A stretch of DNA of 64,000 bases from Thiohalocapsa sp963695445 (GTDB lineage Bacteria; Pseudomonadota; Gammaproteobacteria; Chromatiales; Chromatiaceae): the NCBI GenBank assembly GCA_963695445.1, contig CAVOGV010000039.1:1-64000 (forward strand), given 5' to 3'. Shown here in pieces: positions 25,072 to 35,122 of this stretch (within the stretch, counting starts at the first letter, position 1; the number at the start of each line of letters is the position of its first letter). The translations under genes and the position numbers were made by a program. Below the pieces are notes generated by a model. The model did no database searches. It had not been told where the DNA came from and worked only from the letters and a program-made list of their open reading frames with translations.

Positions 25072-27045
25072 GTGGCGAGCCCGGTGGCGACGCCTGTTGC
25101 AGATGGGGCAGCGGCGATCGTCGATGACGTCTTCGCGGCGGATGGCCTGCTCGCCGCCCGTCTGAGCGGTTTCAGCAGCCGACCCCAGCAGCAGGCCATG
25201 GCGGCCGCCGTGGCCGAGGTGATCGCCGCCGGCAGCATGCTGATCTGTGAGGCGGGCACCGGCACCGGTAAGACCTTCGCCTACCTGGTGCCGGCCCTGT
25301 CCAGCGGTCGCAAGGTGATCGTGTCCACCGGTACCCGCAACCTGCAGGATCAGCTGTTTCATCGCGACATCCCATTGATTCGGGAAGCCCTCGGCAAGCC
25401 GGTACGCGTCGCGCTGCTGAAGGGACGCGGCAATTACCTGTGCCGACATCGGCTTGATCTCGCCGCCGCCGACCCTGCGGCGCAGCGCCCGGAGGTGCGC
25501 CGTGACCTGCGGCATGTCCAGGCCTGGGCCACCGATACCCGTGCCGGCGATATCGCTGAACTCGCGCTGCCGGAGGACGCCGCGATCTGGCCGGTCGTCA
25601 CCTCGACCGCAGACAATTGCCTCGGGCAGGAATGCCCCGCCTGGTCGAATTGCCATCTGGTGGAGGCTCGGCGCCGCGCGCAGGAGGCCGAGATGGTGGT
25701 CATCAATCACTACCTGCTGTGCGCGGATATGGCCCTGCGCGAGGAGGGCTTCGGCGAGGTCTTGCCCGGCGCGGATTGCATCATCGTCGACGAGGCGCAT
25801 CAGTTGCCCGACGTGGCGGCGAGCTTTTTCGGCCTATCCGTCAGCAGCCGGCAGTTGCTGGACCTGGCCCGCGACGTGGCACAGGAGTACGCGCGGGAGG
25901 CTGGCGATGTCCCGGAGATCCCACTGCTAGCCGCGGAGCTGGCGCCAGCGGTGCGCGTGCTGCGGCAATGCCTCGGCGGATCGGACCGCCGCGCGCCCTG
26001 GCAAGAACTGGACGCCGCCCCTGCGGTGCAGGACGCGCTGGATGAGCTTGGCCAGGTGCTGGGCCAGCTCGACGCCGCCCTTGAGGCCCTGTCCGGGCGT
26101 GGCAAGGGGCTCGATCACTGCCTGGCCCGCGTCAAGGCCGTCGATGCGCGGCTTGCGCAATTGACTGGTGCCGCCGACGAGGCGCAGGTACGCTGGTTCG
26201 ACGTCCACGGATCAGGCTTTCGTCTCAATCAGACGCCCCTGGACGTGGCGGACATCTTTCGCGCCCACCGCGAGCGTCACCCGCTGGCCTGGGTATTTAC
26301 GTCGGCGACATTGGCAGTCGGCGAGTCCTTTACGCATTTCTCCGCCCAGATCGGTGCCGAAGATGCCCGCACCGCGCGCTGGGACAGCCCGTTCGATTAT
26401 GCGCACCAAGCGCTCTGGTATGTCCCCCGCGACCTGCCCGACCCGAGCACCGCAGACTATGGCCCGCGCGTCGCCGAGCTCAGCCTGGAGCTGTTGTCCA
26501 TGAGTCGCGGCCGAGCCTTTCTGTTGTTCACCAGCCATCGGGCCCTGCGCGAGGCGGCAACACTGCTCGACAGCCGGCTGGAGTATCCGATGCTGGTGCA
26601 GGGGTCGGCGCCGCGGGCGGAATTGATCGATCGTTTCCGGCGGCTCGGCAACGCCGTGCTGCTGGGCACTTCCAGCTTCTGGGAAGGGGTCGACGTCCGC
26701 GGCGAGGCCCTGAGCTGCGTGATTATCGATCGGTTGCCGTTCGCATCCCCCGGAGACCCGATCCTGCAGGCCCGTATGGATGCCCTGCGCCGTCGCGGTG
26801 GCAACCCGTTTCGCGACTATCAGCTCCCCCAGGCGGTGATTACGCTGAAGCAGGGCGCCGGACGCCTCATTCGCGATGCCACCGACCGCGGCGTGCTGGT
26901 CGTCTGCGATCCGCGCCTGCTCCGGCGCAGCTACGGGCACGCCTTTCTCAACAGCCTCCCGCCCATGGCGCGCACCCGAGAGCTCGATGAGGTGCGCGCC
27001 TTTTTTGCCGATAGCGCAACCGACGACGCCGGTTCGGATGCTTGA
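25072..27045 (+). CDS. DinG/YoaA-family DNA helicase
   Basis: An XPD-type superfamily-2 helicase. Seen are Walker A EAGTGTGKTFAYLVPAL, the iron-sulfur cysteines in GRGNYLCRHRL and NCLGQECPAWSNC, the DEAH box VDEAHQLPD, motif IV-VI stretches TSATLAV, LLFTSHRAL, LLGTSSFWEGVDV and QGAGRLIRDATDRG. It likely unwinds forked DNA or D-loops in repair, as YoaA does. GTG 25072 is chosen five bases after the lipoprotein stop; GTG 25030 would overlap that gene. tsaB follows about 200 bases later, as often seen. Confidence 0.92.
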   Translation: MASPVATPVADGAAAIVDDVFAADGLLAARLSGFSSRPQQQAMAAAVAEVIAAGSMLICEAGTGTGKTFAYLVPALSSGRKVIVSTGTRNLQDQLFHRDIPLIREALGKPVRVALLKGRGNYLCRHRLDLAAADPAAQRPEVRRDLRHVQAWATDTRAGDIAELALPEDAAIWPVVTSTADNCLGQECPAWSNCHLVEARRRAQEAEMVVINHYLLCADMALREEGFGEVLPGADCIIVDEAHQLPDVAASFFGLSVSSRQLLDLARDVAQEYAREAGDVPEIPLLAAELAPAVRVLRQCLGGSDRRAPWQELDAAPAVQDALDELGQVLGQLDAALEALSGRGKGLDHCLARVKAVDARLAQLTGAADEAQVRWFDVHGSGFRLNQTPLDVADIFRAHRERHPLAWVFTSATLAVGESFTHFSAQIGAEDARTARWDSPFDYAHQALWYVPRDLPDPSTADYGPRVAELSLELLSMSRGRAFLLFTSHRALREAATLLDSRLEYPMLVQGSAPRAELIDRFRRLGNAVLLGTSSFWEGVDVRGEALSCVIIDRLPFASPGDPILQARMDALRRRGGNPFRDYQLPQAVITLKQGAGRLIRDATDRGVLVVCDPRLLRRSYGHAFLNSLPPMARTRELDEVRAFFADSATDDAGSDA

Positions 27046-27249
27046 ACGGGAAGGTCATTCCAAGAAAGGAATTTCGACGGAGACTGCCGTGGTCGCCTGC
27101 CGCTCGGGGGCTTGCTCGGGGTGCACGCGGCAATGCTCTCTGGGTTTCGCTATAGTGGCGGCGTTGACCACTGGTTGTCGTCCGCCGCGATGCCTTGCCA
27201 AGCCGAATCCGGCGTCTGATCAACGTCTGTCTAGTCTCCCGATGTGTCC

Positions 27250-27933
27250 ATGAAACTCCTCGCCATCGATACCTCCGGTGCGGCCTGTTCCGCGGCCCTG
27301 CTGCGCGACGGCGTGCTCGCGCAGCGGATGGAGTTGGCCCCGCGCCGCCACGGCGAACTCATCCTGTCGATGATGGACGCGCTGCTAACCGACGCCGGAC
27401 TCGCGCCACGCGACTTGGACGCGCTCGCCTTTGGTTGCGGGCCGGGCTCTTTCACTGGTTTGCGCATAGCCGCCGCGGTGGTTCAGGGCGTGGCCTTTGG
27501 AGCGGCGCTGGATGTGGTGGGAGTTTCCACGCTGGCCGCGCTGGCGCAGGGATGTCGGCGCCGTGATGGGGCCGACCGCGTGCTCTGCGCGTTCGATGCG
27601 CGCATGGGCGAGGTGTACTGGGGGGCCTATGCTGCCGATGAGGGCGGGCTGATGCGCCCGCTGTGCGATGATAGGGTTTGCGCGCCGGAAGCGGTTCGAG
27701 TGCCGGATGATGGCGAGTGGTGCGGTGTCGGCAGTGGCTGGTGTGTCTATCGGGATGCTTTGATCGACCGGCTCGGCGCTGGGGTGCGGCTGCCGGATGC
27801 TGATCGGGAATGCGAGGCGAGGGACATTGCGATGCTCGCCGCCGATGCCGTCGAACGTGGCGCGGTGCTCGCGCCCGAGCAGGCGGTACCGGTCTACTTA
27901 CGCAATCGGGTGACGGCGACGGGGTCTAGCTGA
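27250..27933 (+). CDS. tsaB: tRNA threonylcarbamoyladenosine protein TsaB
   Basis: TsaB is the pseudo-enzyme partner of TsaD in making t6A37 of tRNA. The 227-residue product starts MKLLAIDTSGAACSAAL and carries the family signature FGCGPGSFTGLRIAAAVVQG and the VLCAFDARMGEVYWG strand. The C-terminal half is shorter in sequence identity than usual but in length normal. The gene is placed downstream of the yoaA-like helicase, the same order as in E. coli. An in-frame GTG at 27244 is a possible alternative start. Confidence 0.93.
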   Translation: MKLLAIDTSGAACSAALLRDGVLAQRMELAPRRHGELILSMMDALLTDAGLAPRDLDALAFGCGPGSFTGLRIAAAVVQGVAFGAALDVVGVSTLAALAQGCRRRDGADRVLCAFDARMGEVYWGAYAADEGGLMRPLCDDRVCAPEAVRVPDDGEWCGVGSGWCVYRDALIDRLGAGVRLPDADRECEARDIAMLAADAVERGAVLAPEQAVPVYLRNRVTATGSS

Positions 27934-28046
27934 AGGCGCCGCTGCAACCTGCGCGAGATGGTCGCGAAACGAGCGTCCCGCGTGCCCTAAGCCGCGCCGT
28001 GGTCGTCGTGAGGCTTGTCTGCGATTAGCGCAGACGACGGCGCGTG

Positions 28047-28313
28047 TCAGCCACGCGGTGTCGCCGGTCGCGTAGACGGCGCGCGGGCAAAGCGCTGCCG
28101 ATGCTGGCAATGACGTCGGATGCAACTCAACACGTAGTGCAAGAGCGTGCCGCCGACGGCAAGAAATACCGCCGCGCTGCCGCCGATGCGCAGCAATGGC
28201 TCGTAAGCGGAGAGTCCCAGCGTGAGCCAAGTCAGAAATCCCGCGATGCTGGCGATCAGTAAGACGAGCGCGAACGGCAGTGGCGAACGATAGCACTCGG
28301 TGCACAATTTCAT
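28047..28313 (-). CDS. Small unknown membrane protein
   Basis: From ATG 28313, preceded by GGGAGGA, the product has 88 residues. It begins MKLCTECYRS, a Cys pair that looks like half a metal site, and has two membrane segments (FALVLLIASIAGFLTWLTLGL and GGSAAVFLAVGGTLLHYVL). The C-terminal tail is basic with more Cys and His. Function unknown. It is transcribed away from tsaB's end. Confidence 0.65.
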   Translation of the reverse strand: MKLCTECYRSPLPFALVLLIASIAGFLTWLTLGLSAYEPLLRIGGSAAVFLAVGGTLLHYVLSCIRRHCQHRQRFARAPSTRPATPRG

Positions 28314-28340
28314 GGTGATGTTGTCCTCCCAGTCAGTCAA

Positions 28341-28978
28341 ACTGGCGTTGATTTAGTTATAGGTGGATTACCGATAGAGTAACGCATACCCCGCCCTCAG
28401 CCAGGTTGGTCCGATAGCCGGCGGTTGCGCCAATCGAAGCGACGCGAAGCCGGTAGCCACACGGCGCCGCACACTCGTCGGTCTGACGCATCGTCTCGCT
28501 AGCGCTGATGGCGCGTCATCCCAGAGACTGAGGTGCTTGCCCAGGCGAGCAACTGTCGAGCCAATGGTTGCCTGCGGTGGCTGGTTTTGGCCAAGGGGCT
28601 CGCGTCTTTCCGGGGGCTTGGGCCAGGACTTGGACTCAACTCGCCCGGCTTACCAGGGCGCGCCGCTTCGCCGGTTCTTTCTTGGGGCGTTCATGAGTGG
28701 GCTAGCCCGCACCCCATTGTCACCTTGGCGTCACGGTACCATGCTGGTCAGCGCGACTCATAGGGCGCCGCTTGTGCTCAGTCGGCGTCGAGCAGTCGCT
28801 TGCCTGCTCATGCGGCGTACTAGATACGCTTGAAAACACAGTAATATCTATATTTTCAGTTACTTGGGATGCCTGGTGTGCCAAGGTGCCGCGCCGGTTA
28901 GGGGAAACGCTGATTTTTTGGCGTTTACCGTTCCCTGGGCATCGATTCGATTGTGAGCATTGGAGTTCTTCCCGGTTC
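28341..28978. other. Gene-free region
   Basis: I see no supported gene in these 638 bases. A short AT-rich patch near 28840-28860 (TATCTATATTTTCAG) may be part of the promoter of the following ferritin-like gene, and CTATAACTA near 28358 (minus strand) may serve the small membrane protein. Confidence 0.5.
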
Positions 28979-29800
28979 ATGACAAAAACCGCGTTCCATT
29001 CATCCATCGTCGCCTGTTTCGAGGAATGCGATCCCACGCGCAAGGTCGAGCAAGCTCGCGCCATGGCAGTCAGATTCATTGCCGGCGAGCTGCCGTTGGA
29101 CCCGGACGCAGATGGGGACTTCCAACCGGACCAGCCGGGTCGACCGGCGCGGCCACGAACTGGTCGCGCCGCGCCATCTGCCGCGACGGGGCTCAACGAC
29201 GGCGCCGGGCGAGCCGCGCTGATCCATGCCGTCGCCCATATCGAGTTCAATGCCATCAACCTGGCGCTCGACGCCGTTCTCCGTTTTCCGTACATGCCGT
29301 CGGATTATTACGCGGACTGGCTGCGTGTTGCCGGTGAGGAGGCCTATCACTTCAGCCTGATGCGTGAGCGCCTCCGGGCGCTCGGGTATGACTACGGCGA
29401 CTTCCCTGCCCACGACGGTCTGTGGGCGATGGCGCGGCAGACCGCCGGCGACCTGCTCGAGCGCATGGCGCTTGTGCCACGGGTGCTAGAGGCGCGTGGC
29501 CTGGATGTGACGCCCGGCATGATCGAGCGGCTGCGCGCGGTCGGCGACGACGACACCGCCGAGCGCCTTGTCATCATCCTGCGCGACGAGGTCGGGCATG
29601 TGGCCATCGGCAGCCATTGGTTCCGTTGGCTCTGCGAGCAACGTGTACTGGAGCCGCATGCGACCTATCTGCGCCTGATCCGCGAACACTTCGCGGGTCA
29701 GGTGCGCTGCCCACTGAATCTCCCCGATCGGCGACGTGCCGGCTTCGACGATGCCGAATTGGATGGGTTAATCGCCCTGTGCGGTGGTTCGAGCGGGTAA
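28979..29800 (+). CDS. Ferritin-like DUF455-family protein
   Basis: The 273-residue protein has the helices of a di-iron four-helix bundle: AHIEFNAINLALDAV (Glu), AGEEAYHFSLMRERLRALG (ExxH) and ILRDEVGHVAIGSHWFRWL (ExxH). This pattern is that of the DUF455 branch of ferritin-like proteins, related to MiaE, a tRNA hydroxylase. The N-terminal third contains a Pro/Arg-rich stretch typical of the family. A GGAG lies 14 bases upstream of the ATG. Iron binding is well supported by motif; the reaction is unknown. Confidence 0.85.
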   Translation: MTKTAFHSSIVACFEECDPTRKVEQARAMAVRFIAGELPLDPDADGDFQPDQPGRPARPRTGRAAPSAATGLNDGAGRAALIHAVAHIEFNAINLALDAVLRFPYMPSDYYADWLRVAGEEAYHFSLMRERLRALGYDYGDFPAHDGLWAMARQTAGDLLERMALVPRVLEARGLDVTPGMIERLRAVGDDDTAERLVIILRDEVGHVAIGSHWFRWLCEQRVLEPHATYLRLIREHFAGQVRCPLNLPDRRRAGFDDAELDGLIALCGGSSG

Positions 29801-29850
29801 CGCCCTGGCCTGTTAGTTGCACCATTGCTGCTCGCACGAGTGTCACTTTA

Positions 29851-30572
29851 TCAGCAGATGGTTAAGCGGTACCAGCTTCCAGGGTGATGGACCAGTACCT
29901 CGCCGTGGTCGTCGTGCCAGTCGGATAGCACATGCCGCATTGCGCTTCCGCTGTTGAGCTCGAGTTCGTGATCAGCAGGGCGGTGGGTGTGGCCGTGCAC
30001 CAGACGCCGCACGCCGGCGCGCTGCATGCGTCGGGCGACCTCGTCCGGGTTCACGTCCATGATGTCTTCGGTCTTGTGCGGCCTTCGCGGCGCTGCTCTT
30101 CGGCGGTAGTCGGCGGCGATGCGCCTGCGCTCCGCTAGGGATTTCCACAGGAACAGCCGCTGCACCAGCGGATTGCGGACCCTGCGCCGAAAGCGCTGGT
30201 AGGCCACGTCGTCGGTGCACAGCAGGTCGCCGTGCATCAGCAGCAGCGGCTCGCCGTCGAGCTCGATGCCGGTCGGGTCGCGCAGCAGGGTGCAGCCGGT
30301 GTCACGGGCAAAGCGCCGGCCGATCAGGAAGTCCCGATTGCCGTGCATGAGCGCGCAGGCGGTGCCGCTGTCGCTCAGTCGGCGCAGCGCGTCGATGACG
30401 GCACGGGGGTCGGCGTGTCGTCGTCGTCGCCGATCCAGGCGTCGAACAGGTCGCCGAGGATGAAGAGCCGCGCGGCGTCCGCGCGCGGCCGTGCAGAAAG
30501 TCCAGAAACAGCGCGACGGTGGCCGGCGCTCCGGGCGAGGTGCAGGTCGGAGATGAACAGGCTCTCCGTCAC
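29851..30572 (-). CDS. lpxH: UDP-2,3-diacylglucosamine hydrolase, frame broken
   Basis: LpxH makes lipid X in lipid A synthesis at the inner membrane. The metallophosphatase motifs appear in order but in different frames: SLFISDLHL, LFILGDLFDAWIGDDD, LMHGNRDFLIGRRFA, LLMHGDLLCTDDVAYQ and LVHGHTHRPADHEL. Shifts are needed near 30540, 30490 and 30413; corrected length is about 239-240, as in E. coli. The GTG at 30572 gives the proper N-terminus. The gene follows ppiB, as in many gammaproteobacteria. Errors in the sequence are more likely than loss of an essential enzyme. Confidence 0.85.
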
Positions 30573-30662
30573 TCGATTGCATGAGAGCGGCCAGTCGCCG
30601 CAGATGCGTCCAGTCTCGGAGCGACGGCCCGCTTGCCGTCGCCGCGCTTGCCGAGCAGTCGA

Positions 30663-31153
30663 TTAGTCGATGACCTCGGCCTTCTCGATGACCACATCCT
30701 CGACCGGCACGTCCTGGTGGCCGTGGCGGCTGCCGGTCTTGACGTCTTTGATGGCGTTGACCACGTCCATGCCGTCGGTGACCATGCCGAAGACGCAGTA
30801 GCCCCAGCCGTCCTGCCCGGATAGTCGAGGAAGCCGTTGTCGGAGACGTTGATGAAGAACTGCGACGATGGCCGAGTGCGGGTCCATGGTGCGGGCCATG
30901 GCGATGGAGCCGGTGCACGTTCTTCAGGCCGTTCTTGGCCTCGTTCTCGATGGGCGCGCGGGTGGGCTTCTGCATCGAAGTCGGTGTTCATGCCGCCGCC
31001 CTGGATCATGAAGCCGTTGATGACGCGGTGGAACAGGGTGCCGTCGTAGTGGCCGTCGCGCACGTACTGCTCGAAGTTGGCGCAGGTGATCGGTGCCTTC
31101 TCGTGGTCCAGCTCGATGAGGATGTCGCCGTGGTTGGTGGTCAGTTTGATCAT
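30663..31153 (-). CDS. ppiB: Peptidyl-prolyl isomerase B (cyclophilin), frame broken
   Basis: PpiB is the cytoplasmic cyclophilin. The parts are clear: MIKLTTNHGDILIELDHEKAP, DGHYDGTLFHRVINGFMIQGGG (catalytic Arg), ENEAKNGLKN, MARTMDPHSA, AQFFINVSDNGFLDYPG and YCVFGMVTDGMDVVNAIKD. They fall in three frames, with shifts near 30970, 30915, 30870 and 30820. Corrected length is about 161-162 residues. It stands divergent from cysS, a conserved arrangement (cysS-ppiB-lpxH). Confidence 0.88.
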
Positions 31154-31460
31154 TGTGATGCTCCGGGTAGGAATGGTGTTCGGGTTGATCTGAAGGGTGG
31201 GTGTTCTACGAATCGGTGCGTGTCCGGAGTGAGCGGAGACCGCGTCAGTCAGCGGTAAGACTCGTCGGCAGGGTCTGGGGCCATCCGACGGCGTGATGCA
31301 GATGCCGCCGCTGTCGGCAATCGCTCGATGTCGCCCATGCTACGGCTTTCGACGCCGTTGCAACAGTCCGCCGACGTCATGTGTTTCGTCGCACAACCGG
31401 CGCTTTGCTACCATCGCGGCCACTCTACGCCCTTTTCCAGCAGTGTCCGCGGTGCCCGTC
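31154..31460. other. Divergent intergenic region ppiB/cysS
   Basis: These 307 bases separate ppiB (minus) and cysS (plus) and should hold the promoters of both. I cannot pick a convincing -35/-10 pair by eye, and no gene is supported here. Confidence 0.4.
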
Positions 31461-32857
31461 ATGCTCCAAATCTACAATACCCTGACCCGCCGCAAGGCGC
31501 CGTTCACGCCGATCGAGCCCGGCAAGGCGCGCATGTACGTCTGCGGCATGACCGTCTACGACCTACTGCCATCTGGGGCATGCGCGGGTGCTGGTGGTGT
31601 TCGACGTGGTCTATCGTTATCTGCAGCGCGCCGGCTACGACGTGACCTATGTTCGCAACATCACCGACATCGACGACAAGATCATCCGCCGCGCGCAACG
31701 AGAACGGCGAGCCCATCGACGCGCTGACCGAGCGCTTCATCGCCGCCATGCACGAGGACGCCGCGGCGCTCGGCATCCTGCCGCCGGACGACGAGCCGCG
31801 CGCCACCGCGCACATGGCCGAGATCCTGGCCATGATCGAGACGCCTGATCGCGCAACGGGCTACGCCTACGCCGCCGACAACGGCGACGTCTACTACGCG
31901 GTGCGCAGCTTTCCCGAACTACGGCAAGCTCTCCGGCAAGGATCCGTCGAGGACCTGCGCGTCCGGGGCGCGCGTCGAGGTGGACGAGGCCAAGCGCGAT
32001 CCGCTCGACTTCGCGCTGTGGAAGGCCGCCAAGCCCGGCGAGCCGGCCTGGGAGTCGCCCTGGGGCACGGGCCGGCCCGGCTGGCACATCGAGTGCTCGG
32101 CCATGTCCACCTGCTGCCTGGGCGATCACTTCGACATCCATGGCGGCGGCGCGGATCTGCAGTTCCCGCATCACGAGAACGAGATCGCCCAGTCCGAGGG
32201 CGCCACCGGCGAGCCCTTCGTCAACGTCTGGATGCACAACGGCTTCGTGCGCGTGAACGAAGAGAAGATGTCCAAGTCGCTGGGCAATTTCTTCACCGTG
32301 CGCGAGATCCTCGCAGCGCTATCAGCCCGAGGAGGTGCGCTATTTCATCCTCACCAGCCACTACCGCAGCCCGCTCAACTACGACGACGAGCATCTGGAT
32401 AACGCCCGCGCCGCGCTGACCCGCCTCTACACCGCGCTGCGCGGTCTGCCGGCCGCGGAGCCCGGTAGCGCTGGCCGAGCACTTCCGCGAGCGCTTCCAC
32501 GCCGCCATGGACGACGATTTCAACACCCCGGAGGCGCTGGCGGTGTTGTTCGACCTGGCGCGCGAGATCAACCGATTGCGGGCCGACGACGAGCCCGCCG
32601 CCGCCGGGCTGGGCGCCGAGCTGCGAGACTTGGGCGGCGTGCTCGGTCTGCTCGGCCAGGATGCCGACGACTACCTGCGCGGCGGTGCCGGCGCCGAAGG
32701 GCCGTCCGACGCCGACATCGATGCCTTGATCCAGCAGCGCGCCGATGCCCGCAAGGCCCGCGATTTCGCCGGCGCCGATCGCATTCGCGATGAGCTGCAG
32801 GCCGCCGGCATCGTGCTCGAGGATGGGCCGGACGGCACTACCTGGCGGCGTGCCTGA
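31461..32857 (+). CDS. cysS: Cysteinyl-tRNA synthetase, frame broken at least five times
   Basis: CysRS charges tRNA-Cys. The parts are clear: MLQIYNTLTRRKAPFTPIEPG, YVCGMTVYD with zinc Cys, the HIGH equivalent CHLGHARVLVVFDV, VTYVRNITDIDDKII, GWHIECSAMS, HHENEIAQSE and KMSKSLGNFF. Extra single bases are inferred near 31563, 31695, 31916, 32315 and 32472, each restoring the family sequence. Near 31945-31965 three more extra bases that cancel out would restore DLRAGARVEVDE. Corrected length is about 463 residues (E. coli 461). Confidence 0.92.
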
Positions 32858-32984
32858 GCGGGGCGGCGTTTCGGTCTTGCTCTAAACCCGGCGCAGCCGG
32901 AGCCAAAAAATGTGATCGCCAAGAAACGTGATCGAGGGCCGTGCTCGTTGTCGTAATCGTCAGTCGGACTCGTCGCGGACTCTC

Positions 32985-33032
32985 GACAACGACAACGACA
33001 ACGACAACGGCAACGAGAACGACAACGAGAAG
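32985..33032. repeat. Hexanucleotide repeat (GACAAC-like, eight units)
   Basis: Eight consecutive six-base units of the form GACAAC, with the last four slightly changed (GGCAAC, GAGAAC, GACAAC, GAGAAG), lie between the 3' ends of cysS and folD. A related GTTGTCGTA stretch precedes it at about 32947, so a weak stem could form. It is a microsatellite, not a CRISPR, because units are short and there are no spacers. Confidence 0.7.
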
Positions 33033-33106
33033 CTTGACTCATCTGCAAACGTTTGGCGCCCTTGAGCAATTTAGGGGCGGCAGTTGAACCTCGGACACGA
33101 AGAACC

Positions 33107-33964
33107 TCAGGCACCGGCGTGCAACTCCGCCGCCTGCAGCGTGTTCTCCAGCAGGCTGGCGATGGTCATCGGTCCGACGCCGCCGGGCACCGGCGTGATC
33201 CAGCCGGCGCGCTCGCTGGCGGCGTCGAAGTCCACGTCGCCGCAGAGCTTGCCTTGTTCGTCGCGGTTCATGCCGACGTCGATCACCAGCGCACCGGGCT
33301 TGATCCAGTCGCCGGGTACATAACGGGCGCGGCCGATGGCGACCACCAGTACGTCCGCGGCGCGGGCCTTGTCCGCCAGGTCCTTGGTGCGGCTGTGGCA
33401 GACCGTGATGGTGCAGCGCGCCGCCAGCAGTTCCAGCGCCATGGGCCGGCCGACGATGTTCGATTGACCGATTACCACCGCGTCCAGCCCCTCGAGCGAC
33501 TGCCCAGTGCGCGCGAGCAGTGTCATCACCCCCTTGGGCGTGCAGGGCCGCAGCACCGGCATGCGCAGCGACAGGCGGCCGACGTTGTAGGGATGGAAGC
33601 CGTCCACGTCCTTGGTGGGCAGGATGCGCTCGATCACCGCCTCCTCGTCGATCTGCGCCGGCAGCGGTAACTGCACCAGAATGCCGTCGATGGCCGCATC
33701 CGCGTTCAGCCGATCCACCAGCGCCAGTAGCTCCGCCTGGGAGACGGTTGCCGGCAGCTCGTGCAGTTCGGAGTGGAAGCCCACCTCCGCGCAGGCCTTG
33801 CGCTTGTTGCGCACATAGACCTGCGAGGCCGGGTTCTCCCCGACCAGCACCACGGCCAGACCGGGCGCGCGCTGCCCGGACGCTAGCCGCGCGTCTACCT
33901 GCGCCTTAACCTGCGCGCGGACATCCGCCGCGATCGCCTTGCCGTCCAGGATCTGTGCGCCCAT
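33107..33964 (-). CDS. folD: FolD methylenetetrahydrofolate dehydrogenase/cyclohydrolase
   Basis: FolD interconverts 5,10-methylene-, methenyl- and 10-formyl-tetrahydrofolate with NADP. The 285-residue protein shows GLAVVLVGENPASQVYVRNKRKA (catalytic Lys), ILVQLPLPAQI, PCTPKGVMTLL, the Rossmann stretch AVVIGQSNIVGRPMALELL and VTPVPGGVGPMTIA. The start MGAQILDGKAIA is typical. It faces cysS tail to tail. Confidence 0.95.
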   Translation of the reverse strand: MGAQILDGKAIAADVRAQVKAQVDARLASGQRAPGLAVVLVGENPASQVYVRNKRKACAEVGFHSELHELPATVSQAELLALVDRLNADAAIDGILVQLPLPAQIDEEAVIERILPTKDVDGFHPYNVGRLSLRMPVLRPCTPKGVMTLLARTGQSLEGLDAVVIGQSNIVGRPMALELLAARCTITVCHSRTKDLADKARAADVLVVAIGRARYVPGDWIKPGALVIDVGMNRDEQGKLCGDVDFDAASERAGWITPVPGGVGPMTIASLLENTLQAAELHAGA

Positions 33965-34057
33965 ACCAAATACTCCCGGAGTCGTTGCCGAAGAAGGGTC
34001 TCGAAAAGGCCAGGCATGTTACCCGCGGTGGCGGCCGTTGCAAATCGCCCCGCGCTC

Positions 34058-34135
34058 GTGGGAGCGGCTTGCAGCCGCGATTGGGCCGCGCGGAAATCTG
34101 CTGTCGTAGCCATCGCGATTGGAAATCGCTCCCAC
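34058..34135. repeat. Inverted pair of REP elements
   Basis: A forward unit GTGGGAGCGGCTTGCAGCCG (34058 on) and a reverse unit ending AAATCGCTCCCAC (to 34135) face each other about 30 bases apart, each with an internal GC-rich palindrome. The same element occurs near 52 kb. Paired extragenic palindromes like these usually sit at transcript ends; here upstream of the folD start and before the tRNA cluster. Confidence 0.75.
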
Positions 34136-34370
34136 GGGGCCGCGTCAGACCGATTTCGCCTGCCAGCGCGGATCGGGGTCGACGACGATAATGCGCGACG
34201 ACCGCGATCCACAGCGCCGAAGACCAAGACCGGCTGACGTGGTCAAAACGAGAAATGCTGGATTGACGCGGCCCACAACCGGCTGTACTATTCGCCGTCT
34301 TCGGTTTTGGGCTCTGTGCTGGTCTGTGCGATTTGGATGATTCCGACGCGCTGCGGGCACAAGGCCAAAG

Positions 34371-34447
34371 CGGGGTATAGCGCAGTCTGGTAGCGCGCCT
34401 GCTTTGGGAGCAGGATGTCGGGGGTTCGAATCCCTCTACCCCGACCA
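34371..34447 (+). tRNA. tRNA-Pro (TGG)
   Basis: A 77-base cloverleaf starting CGGGGTATAGCGCAG with encoded CCA end (acceptor CGGGGTA/TACCCCG). The anticodon loop TTTGGGA reads TGG. The T-loop GGTTCGAAT is standard. Confidence 0.97.
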
Positions 34448-34560
34448 ACCGCGACGACCGGGCTCTGTCGGCACGTGCCCCACTGGCGCACCGAGTCGGA
34501 CGTCGAACCGCGAGCTCGGTTCGGTGCAGCGGTTGAAGCCGCCACGCGGCCGACTCCAAA

Positions 34561-34637
<77 letters not shown>

Positions 34638-34724
34638 AGCAGGGCAAGTGAGACGCTATGCGGTGGTTCGCGCAAAGCGTTAACTACGCCAAACAAGTCA
34701 GGCGAACGCAACGCAAGTTTCGAT

Positions 34725-34801
34725 GGTGGACGTAGCTCAGTTGGTAGAGCGCAGGTTTGTGGCACCTGTGGTCGTGGGTTCGATCCCCATCGTCCACCCC
34801 A
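34725..34801 (+). tRNA. tRNA-His (GTG)
   Basis: A cloverleaf with acceptor GTGGACG/CGTCCAC, anticodon loop TTGTGGC (GTG) and encoded CCA. The base before the acceptor is G (34725), pairing with C73, the extra G-1 required by tRNA-His. Confidence 0.97.
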
Positions 34802-34863
34802 AAGCCATCAAGCAGCGAGTCGACGGCGACAGCCCGGCCGCGTTGTAAGCCACACACTCAGAC

Positions 34864-34939
34864 GGGCCGTTAGCTCAGCTGGTAGAGCAGGGGACTCTTA
34901 ATCCCTTGGTCGAAGGTTCGAATCCTTCACGGCCCACCA
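34864..34939 (+). tRNA. tRNA-Lys (CTT)
   Basis: A 76-base cloverleaf starting GGGCCGTTAGCTCAGC and ending with encoded ACCA. The anticodon loop CTCTTAA reads CTT. It is the last of four tRNA genes on this strand. Confidence 0.97.
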
Positions 34940-35122
34940 TTTCATAAGCAATCGATGACGCACGATTTAGGCCCCGATTACAACTATGTAATCGAGGCCT
35001 TCTTGCGTTCGCGTATCCAGCTTTGCCTGGCCGCAGCAGCAGAGGCATGGTGGCCGATGGCGAGTTCGTGGCTGCGGTCATGCGTTGGAATCTCGATGTC
35101 GCCTGCTTTATTCCCGGCTCGG

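Noticed and set aside
31461..32857. Programmed frameshifting in cysS
   Set aside because: There are at least five breaks with no slippery heptamers, and similar breaks occur in unrelated genes; sequence error is simpler.
32985..33032. Possible CRISPR array
   Set aside because: The units are only six bases long with no spacers and no cas genes nearby.
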